Below, piece after piece: positions 59,168 to 64,000 of a DNA stretch of 64,000 nucleotides. This DNA is from Bacillota bacterium (GTDB lineage Bacteria; Bacillota; Proteinivoracia; UBA4975). Location: NCBI GenBank assembly GCA_012523545.1, contig JAAYIH010000027.1, positions 62,001 through 126,000 on the forward strand. Reading direction: 5' to 3'. The notes beneath the pieces were generated by a model. That model saw nothing but the letters and a program-made list of their open reading frames with translations. It was not told the DNA's origin and searched no databases. Each line of letters begins with the position of its first letter. Position 1 is the first letter of the stretch. Both the position numbers and the translations under genes were made by a program.

Positions 59168-60181
59168 ATGCCCGTGCTCGACAAACGCCTGGAACTTGGC
59201 CACCTGCCCACTCCCCTGGAACGGGCGGACAAGCTGACAGATTTCCTGGCCGGCCCCCGGATATTTATCAAGCGGGACGATGCCACCGGCCTGGCCGGAG
59301 GCGGCAACAAGGTCCGCAAGCTGGAATACCTGGCGGCAGCTGCCCTGGAACAGGGCGCCAACTGCCTGGTCACAGTAGGCGGTCCCCAGTCCAACCACGC
59401 CCGGTTGACCGCTGCTGCAGCTGCCCGCCTGGGTTTAAAGTGCCGCCTGTATTTACAGGGCCAGGCTCCCCGGAAACTGGCGGGCAATATCCTTTTGGAC
59501 AGGCTGCTGGGCGCCGAGCTGGTTTTCTGCGGCGAAGCCGGGTACCCGGAAATCTATGCGCAGATTGACCGGGACGGGGCCAGGCTGAGGGAGCAGGGCG
59601 TGGAAATATATAAAATTCCCGTGGGCGGTTCAACCCCCGTCGGCGCTCTGGGCTATGTCCGGGCGGTGACGGAAGAGCTGGTTCCTCAGTGCCGGCAGGC
59701 GGGGTTGAGGCCCGCGGCTATTATTGTCGCCGCCGGCTCCGGCGGCACCATGGCGGGACTGATGCTGGGTCTGGCTGTGGCCGGCTGGGAAGTTCCCGTT
59801 TGCGGGTACAGCGTCGGTCCCGACGCCCGGACCCTGCAGCGGGAAGTGGCCGACATCCACAACGGGGCCGCCCGGCTGCTGGGGGTGCCCCACTGCATCC
59901 AGCCCGAACAGGTTTGCATTGACGCGACTCCGAGCGGGACCGGTTACGGCATTGCCACGCCGCAAGCCCTGGAGGCTCTCGCCCTCTTCGCCCGCCTGGA
60001 AGGGATACTCCTGGATTCGGTTTACACCGCCAAAGCCGCCGCCGGCATGATTGCCGACATCCGCCGGGGCAGGTGGAAGGACGAAGCCGTTGTTTTCCTG
60101 CACACCGGCGGCTGGCCGGCGCTTTTTGCCAAAGACGATGTGGAATTATGGCTGCGCGAGGAGGGTGAGCAGTGCCGTTAA
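59168..60181 (+). CDS. D-cysteine desulfhydrase / ACC deaminase family PLP enzyme
   Basis: A 337-residue fold-type II PLP enzyme. GGGNKVRKLEYL contains the PLP lysine, GGPQSNHARL the carboxylate-binding loop, VAAGSGGTMAGL the phosphate-binding loop. The family includes D-cysteine desulfhydrase and 1-aminocyclopropane-1-carboxylate deaminase; DcyD-type annotation is likelier in an anaerobe. AAAGGAGG lies eleven bases before ATG 59168. It overlaps the next gene by ten bases and heads a five-gene run that also includes a D-aminopeptidase, which favours a D-amino acid substrate. Confidence 0.85.
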   Translation: MPVLDKRLELGHLPTPLERADKLTDFLAGPRIFIKRDDATGLAGGGNKVRKLEYLAAAALEQGANCLVTVGGPQSNHARLTAAAAARLGLKCRLYLQGQAPRKLAGNILLDRLLGAELVFCGEAGYPEIYAQIDRDGARLREQGVEIYKIPVGGSTPVGALGYVRAVTEELVPQCRQAGLRPAAIIVAAGSGGTMAGLMLGLAVAGWEVPVCGYSVGPDARTLQREVADIHNGAARLLGVPHCIQPEQVCIDATPSGTGYGIATPQALEALALFARLEGILLDSVYTAKAAAGMIADIRRGRWKDEAVVFLHTGGWPALFAKDDVELWLREEGEQCR

Positions 60182-60870
60182 TCGCAGTAACCTGCATGTA
60201 CGATGACAAAGAACGGCGGAGTTTCCTCAAGGACGGCTACATACAGGCCCTGGAAAGGGTTGGCGCCGTTGCCGCCGTGTTGCCGCCGTCCCTCTCCCCC
60301 CAGGCCAGCGCTCAGGCGCTGAGCCGCATGGACGGTTTGCTCCTCAGCGGGGGAACGGATGTGGCGCCCCTGCGTTACGGTCAACAGCCCCGCCCCAACC
60401 TGGGGCCGGTTGACCCGCTCCGGGATGAACAGGAATTCGCCCTGGTGCGGAAAGCCATTGAGCTGGGCTTGCCCATCCTGGGTATCTGCCGGGGCATGCA
60501 AGTTATCAATGCCGTTTTGGGCGGCGATCTGATTCAACATATAGACGGGAACATTCAGCATCAACAGCAGGCCCCGGGCTGGCACCGCCATCACAGCGTA
60601 CGCATCGAGCCCGGCACAATCCTGGCCCGGGCGCTGGGCCGCAGCGAGCTGGGTGTCAACAGTTTCCACCACCAGGCCGTGGGCACGGTGGCTCCCGGGC
60701 TCAAGGTCAGTGCCCGCTCCCCCGACGGCATCATTGAGGCCGTCGAAAGCAGCGAGCCCTGGATTCTGGCGGTGCAATGGCACCCCGAGCTGATGTGGCA
60801 GCGGCATGAAGAGTTCCTGGCCATATTCCGGGCCTTTGTGGGCGCCTGCAGGGGCGAAGAGAATGGGTAA
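60172..60870 (+). CDS. Class I glutamine amidotransferase-like gamma-glutamyl hydrolase (PuuD type)
   Basis: A 232-residue hydrolase with the catalytic cysteine in PILGICRGMQVINA, LLLSGGTDVAP, SFHHQAVG and the catalytic His/Glu in VQWHPE. It matches PuuD-like gamma-glutamyl-gamma-aminobutyrate hydrolases, which release a free amine or amino acid from a gamma-glutamyl conjugate. GTG 60172 follows GAGGGTGAGCA and overlaps the preceding gene. Substrate unknown; it shares its transcript with peptidases. Confidence 0.9.
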   Translation: MPLIAVTCMYDDKERRSFLKDGYIQALERVGAVAAVLPPSLSPQASAQALSRMDGLLLSGGTDVAPLRYGQQPRPNLGPVDPLRDEQEFALVRKAIELGLPILGICRGMQVINAVLGGDLIQHIDGNIQHQQQAPGWHRHHSVRIEPGTILARALGRSELGVNSFHHQAVGTVAPGLKVSARSPDGIIEAVESSEPWILAVQWHPELMWQRHEEFLAIFRAFVGACRGEENG

Positions 60871-61933
60871 AAGGCTGCGGGATTGGGGGATAATTTTGCC
60901 CGGTCTCCCCCCGGGAAAGCTCAATGCCATCACCGATGTCCGGGGCGTTGGCGTAGGCCACTGCACCGTCATCGAAGGCGACTCCATCCGCACCGGCGTC
61001 ACCGCCGTCCTGCCCCACCCGGGCAATTTGTTTGTGCACAAGGTGCCGGCCGCCGTGGAGGTAATCAACGGGTTTGGCAAAGCCGTCGGCCTCAGCCAGG
61101 TCAAAGAACTGGGGGAAATCGAGACGCCCATAATCCTTACCAACACCCTCAGCGTCGGCGTCGCTCTGGACGCCCTGGTGGAATACAAGCTGGAACGCAA
61201 CCCCGAAATAGGGCGCAAATTTCCTACCGTCAACGGCGTGGTGGCGGAATGCAACGACGGTTTCCTCAACGACATCCGCGCCCGGGCCGTCACCCGCCGG
61301 CACGTCCGGGCCGCCATCGCCGCCGCCGGTACCGGGTTGCCCCGGGAAGGCAATGTGGGGGCGGGAACGGGCATGTCTTCCTTTGACCACAAAGGCGGCA
61401 TCGGCACCAGTTCCCGGGTGGCCGAGCCTTATACCGTAGGGGTGCTGGTGCTGAGCAACTTTGGGCGCTGGCCCCAGTTGAAGATTGCCGGTGTGCCGGT
61501 GGGTCAATTGCTGCCCGGGCCCCAACCGGCCGGGCAGGAGCAGGGTTCCATAGTCATCATCGTGGCCACCGACGCGCCCCTGGACGCCAGGCAGCTGGGC
61601 CGCCTGGCCAGGCGGGCGGGCTTTGGTCTGGCCCGCACCGGCTCGGTGGCCGGTCACGGCAGCGGCGACTTCGTCATCGCCTTTTCCACCGGCGTCAACT
61701 GCCAGGCCGTTGACCAGGACCGCCTGGCGGCAGAACGCCTGCGGGACGACAAGCTGGAACCTCTTTTTCAGGCCACGGTGGAGGCCACCGAGGAGGCCAT
61801 TCTCAACGCCCTGTTTGCCGCAGAAGCCATGGAAGGGCGCGACGGCAACAGCCGCAAAGCCCTGCCGGTGGCAGATATCCTGGAGATTCTGAGCAAGTAC
61901 CGCGCCATTAACAAGGGGAGGAATGACATTTGA
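60863..61933 (+). CDS. P1 family (DmpA-type) aminopeptidase
   Basis: A 356-residue N-terminal-nucleophile hydrolase. It begins with the family start ITDVRGVGVGHCTV, and has GNVGAGTGMSSFDHKGGIGTSS. The autoprocessing site is in GHGSGDFVIAFST, where the serine becomes the new N-terminal nucleophile of the beta chain. DmpA-type enzymes release N-terminal D- or L-amino acids or beta-peptides. ATG 60863 overlaps the previous stop by eight bases. Confidence 0.9.
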   Translation: MGKRLRDWGIILPGLPPGKLNAITDVRGVGVGHCTVIEGDSIRTGVTAVLPHPGNLFVHKVPAAVEVINGFGKAVGLSQVKELGEIETPIILTNTLSVGVALDALVEYKLERNPEIGRKFPTVNGVVAECNDGFLNDIRARAVTRRHVRAAIAAAGTGLPREGNVGAGTGMSSFDHKGGIGTSSRVAEPYTVGVLVLSNFGRWPQLKIAGVPVGQLLPGPQPAGQEQGSIVIIVATDAPLDARQLGRLARRAGFGLARTGSVAGHGSGDFVIAFSTGVNCQAVDQDRLAAERLRDDKLEPLFQATVEATEEAILNALFAAEAMEGRDGNSRKALPVADILEILSKYRAINKGRNDI

Positions 61934-62946
61934 AGCAAGCGGAAGTATTGGTGGAAGTAACCCGGGGACCGTTGGTGGAGAACTGGCACCGGGGGCATGT
62001 GGCTGTAGTGGACTGGCAGGGGAAGTTGCTGTACAGCGCCGGCGACCCGTATCACATTACGTACTGGCGCAGTTCGGCCAAACCCTTCCAGGCCTTGCCG
62101 GTGGTGGAGTCCGGCGCCGCCGACAGGTTCGGCATTACCCCCCGGGAACTGGCCCTGTTCTGCGCTTCCCATAATGGTGAGGAGATGCATACCGAAACGG
62201 TCAAGGGCATCTTTGCCAAGCTGGGTAAAGATCCTGCCCTGCTTCAGTGCGGGGTGCACATGCCCTACCATGCGCCCACCGCCAAGGCCATGCTTCGGGC
62301 GGGGCAGGAACCCACGCCTCTGCACTGCAATTGCTCGGGCAAGCATTCGGGCATGCTGGCCTTATGCGTCCATCTGGGCTATGACCCGGGCACTTACCTG
62401 GAGCCGGACCACCCCGTCCAGCAGCTAATCCTGGATTATATTGCCGACTTGACCGGGTATCCCCGGGGAGAAATAGCCATCGGCATCGACGGTTGCGGCG
62501 TTCCCGTCCACGGGTTGCCCGTTTACAACATGGCCTGGGCCTATGCCCGCCTGGCCCGGCCCGCAGGCTTGAGCCCGCAAAGGGCCGAGGCCTGCCGCCG
62601 AGTGGCATCCGCCATGATTGCCCATCCCGAAATGGTGGGCGGCACTGACCGCTTCTGCACCGAACTGATGCGGGCGGGGGGCGGCCAACTGGTGGGCAAG
62701 GCCGGCGCCGCCGGCGTCTACTGCGTGGGCATAATGGATGAAGGCATAGGCATTGCCGTCAAGTGCGAAGACGGTTCCGGTAGAGGCCGGGCTCCGGCGG
62801 TGGTGGAAATCCTGGCGCAGTTGGGATACCTGGATTCCGGCCAGCTGGAGGCCCTGGCCAAATTCCACCGCCCGCAAAACCTCAACCACCGCAAGGAAAA
62901 ATGCGGCGAGGTAATCCCCGTAGTGCGCCTGAAAAAGGAGTGCTGA
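61930..62946 (+). CDS. L-asparaginase, AnsA (Rhizobium-type) family
   Basis: A 338-residue enzyme of the thermolabile asparaginase II family, structurally unrelated to E. coli asparaginases. WRSSAKPFQALP, CASHNGEEMH, CNCSGKHSGMLALC, and GIDGCGVPVHGLPVYNMA are conserved. It deaminates asparagine (or a related amide) to aspartate. The TTG start 61930 overlaps the preceding stop by four bases, with GGGGAGG eight bases upstream. DppA starts two bases after its stop. Confidence 0.9.
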   Translation: MKQAEVLVEVTRGPLVENWHRGHVAVVDWQGKLLYSAGDPYHITYWRSSAKPFQALPVVESGAADRFGITPRELALFCASHNGEEMHTETVKGIFAKLGKDPALLQCGVHMPYHAPTAKAMLRAGQEPTPLHCNCSGKHSGMLALCVHLGYDPGTYLEPDHPVQQLILDYIADLTGYPRGEIAIGIDGCGVPVHGLPVYNMAWAYARLARPAGLSPQRAEACRRVASAMIAHPEMVGGTDRFCTELMRAGGGQLVGKAGAAGVYCVGIMDEGIGIAVKCEDGSGRGRAPAVVEILAQLGYLDSGQLEALAKFHRPQNLNHRKEKCGEVIPVVRLKKEC

Positions 62947-62948
62947 AC

Positions 62949-63758
62949 GTGAGGGTATTTATATCTGCCGACCTGGAAGGCATATCCGGCGTCGTCCACG
63001 CCGAACACACCCGCCGCGACGGCCGGGAGCACGATCTGGCCCGGCGCCTGATGACGGCGGAGGTCAATGCCGCCATTGAAGGGGCCCTGGCGGGCGGGGC
63101 CGGCGAAGTGGTGGTCAACGATTCCCACGGCACCATGCGCAACCTGCTGCCCGACCTCCTGCACCCCAAGGCCCAGCTGATAACCGGTTCGCCCAAGCCC
63201 CTGTCCATGATGGAGGGGATTGACGACGGCGCTTACTGCTGCGCAATGTTTGTCGGCTACCATGCCCGCATGGGCCAGCCGGGGGTCCTCAGCCACACCT
63301 ACCACGGAGCGGTGGTGCGGGAGGTGCGCCTCAACGGCCGGGCCATGGGCGAGACGGGTATCAACGCCGCTTTGGCGGGTTATTTTGGCGTCCCGGTGAC
63401 CCTGGTGACGGGTGACGACCGGGTGTGCCGGGAGGCGGCGGACCTCATCCCGGGGATCGTTACCGCCCCGGTCAAGCACGCCAGGACCCGGTTTTCGGCC
63501 CGCTGCCTGCATCCCCAGGCGGCCTGCGCGCTGATCCGCGCCAGGGCCGAGGAAGCCGTAAGGGCCAAAGTGGAGCCCCTGGTGCTGGCGCAACCCGTCA
63601 CCCTGGAACTGAGTTTTCTCCACTCCGGCCAGGCCGAGGCGGTGGCGGGACTGCCGGGGGTGGAAATGCTCGACCCTGTCACCGTGAGCTTTACCGGAGA
63701 TATGCTCCAGACCTTTCGCGTGCTGCGGGCCCTGCTGACCCTGGCGGCGTCGGTGTAA
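62949..63758 (+). CDS. dppA: D-aminopeptidase, M55 family (DppA)
   Basis: A 269-residue zinc peptidase that removes D-amino acids such as D-Ala from peptides. SADLEGISGVV (metal Asp/Glu), VVNDSHGTMRN and FVGYHARMG hold the zinc ligands and catalytic residues of DppA. GTG 62949 follows AAAAAGGAGTGCTGAAC. As last gene of the five-gene run it suggests uptake or turnover of cell-wall or D-peptides. tex begins 45 bases later. Confidence 0.93.
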   Translation: MRVFISADLEGISGVVHAEHTRRDGREHDLARRLMTAEVNAAIEGALAGGAGEVVVNDSHGTMRNLLPDLLHPKAQLITGSPKPLSMMEGIDDGAYCCAMFVGYHARMGQPGVLSHTYHGAVVREVRLNGRAMGETGINAALAGYFGVPVTLVTGDDRVCREAADLIPGIVTAPVKHARTRFSARCLHPQAACALIRARAEEAVRAKVEPLVLAQPVTLELSFLHSGQAEAVAGLPGVEMLDPVTVSFTGDMLQTFRVLRALLTLAASV

Positions 63759-63803
63759 GCCGGGGCGCCCCGCAGCTGTCGTCATGCAAGGAGGAGACCG
63801 CAA

Positions 63804-64000
63804 GTGACTGATGTTGAAAAGAGAATGCTGCAGACCATAGCCCGGGACCTGAACATTCCCTTAAAACAGGTTGCAGATACCGTCAAACTGCTGGACGAGG
63901 GCAATACAGTCCCCTTCATTGCCCGCTACCGCAAAGAAGTGACCGGGGGCCTGGATGAAGAACAAATCTTTGCCCTGCAGCAACAGATCAATTACCAGCG
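63804..64000 (+). CDS. tex: Tex-family transcription/RNA-binding protein, 3'-truncated by window edge
   Basis: Only the first 65 residues are inside the window. IARDLNIPLKQVADTVKLLDEGNTVPFIARYRKEVTGGLDEEQI is the highly conserved start of Tex (YdcI), an S1-domain protein that binds nucleic acid and affects transcription. GTG 63804 follows AAGGAGGAGACCGCAA. Confidence 0.93.
   Translation, partial: MTDVEKRMLQTIARDLNIPLKQVADTVKLLDEGNTVPFIARYRKEVTGGLDEEQIFALQQQINYQ

Overview
The window reads as a chromosomal segment of a spore-forming, anaerobic, moderately high-GC member of the Clostridia. The evidence is the sporulation genes at the left edge (spoIID, a SpoIIQ-like protein, spoIIID, mbl), AddAB, the alr-ndoAI-ndoA order typical of Firmicutes, frequent GTG/TTG starts with strong Shine-Dalgarno sites, an oxygen-sensitive selenoprotein glycine reductase, and a flavodiiron protein. 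I cannot name the species. I see no rRNA, insertion sequence, prophage or CRISPR array; there is one tRNA (Trp).

Layout. 1-2935: end of spoIID, a catalytically degenerate LytM/SpoIIQ-like protein, spoIIID and mbl. 3096-6862: YhaO/YhaN-like repair pair. 6888-9716 (minus): chemoreceptor and an unassigned protein. 9893-17434: M42 aminopeptidase, then addB-addA. 17476-20110 (minus): CBM9-like/esterase-fold protein without a nucleophile serine, and a TtcA-like PP-loop protein. 20196-26204: aldo/keto reductase, DUF2161 nuclease-like protein, 2-hydroxyacid dehydrogenase, ribokinase, nucleoside-hydrolase-like protein, PQQ-type lipoprotein. 26314-28787: tryptophanase-type lyase, RidA, HD protein. 28818-28964: structured RNA candidate. 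29079-31443: ECF sigma/anti-sigma, flavodiiron protein. 31465-37574: arginine deiminase, guanylate-kinase-like protein, ornithine aminotransferase, hydroxyacid dehydrogenase, a tiny basic ORF, NYN protein, Sua5. 37627-38436: CPBP protease.

38886-46950 is the metabolic centre: a tandem glycine riboswitch with an attenuator precedes grdX-trxB-trxA-grdE-grdA-grdB-grdC-grdD. grdA and grdB each contain an in-frame TGA read as selenocysteine. The product is a complete glycine (or sarcosine/betaine) reductase that makes acetyl phosphate from glycine, fed by NADPH through a dedicated thioredoxin system. Nearby arginine deiminase, ornithine aminotransferase, tryptophanase/RidA, asparaginase, a D-aminopeptidase, and a creatininase-family protein with an SSS transporter all fit an amino-acid (Stickland-like) fermenter.

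47156-54287: acetyltransferase, DUF3810 protein, Fur-box-controlled feoA-feoB-Zn-ribbon, an orphan Cas6, alr and a MazEF-type pair. 54413-58605: an AT-richer nuclease-like gene, then creatininase, small membrane protein, SSS transporter and Crp/Fnr regulator. 58736-58811: tRNA-Trp (minus). 58968-63758: an attenuator-like leader, then five tightly packed genes (PLP D-cysteine desulfhydrase/ACC deaminase family, gamma-glutamyl hydrolase, P1 peptidase, asparaginase, DppA). The window ends inside tex.

The items least explained by known annotation are three structured RNA candidates (28818-28964, 47013-47060, 58968-59091), a 22-residue basic mini-gene with its own ribosome site and terminator (35787-35896), an orphan cas6, and several enzymes that keep their fold but have lost catalytic residues.
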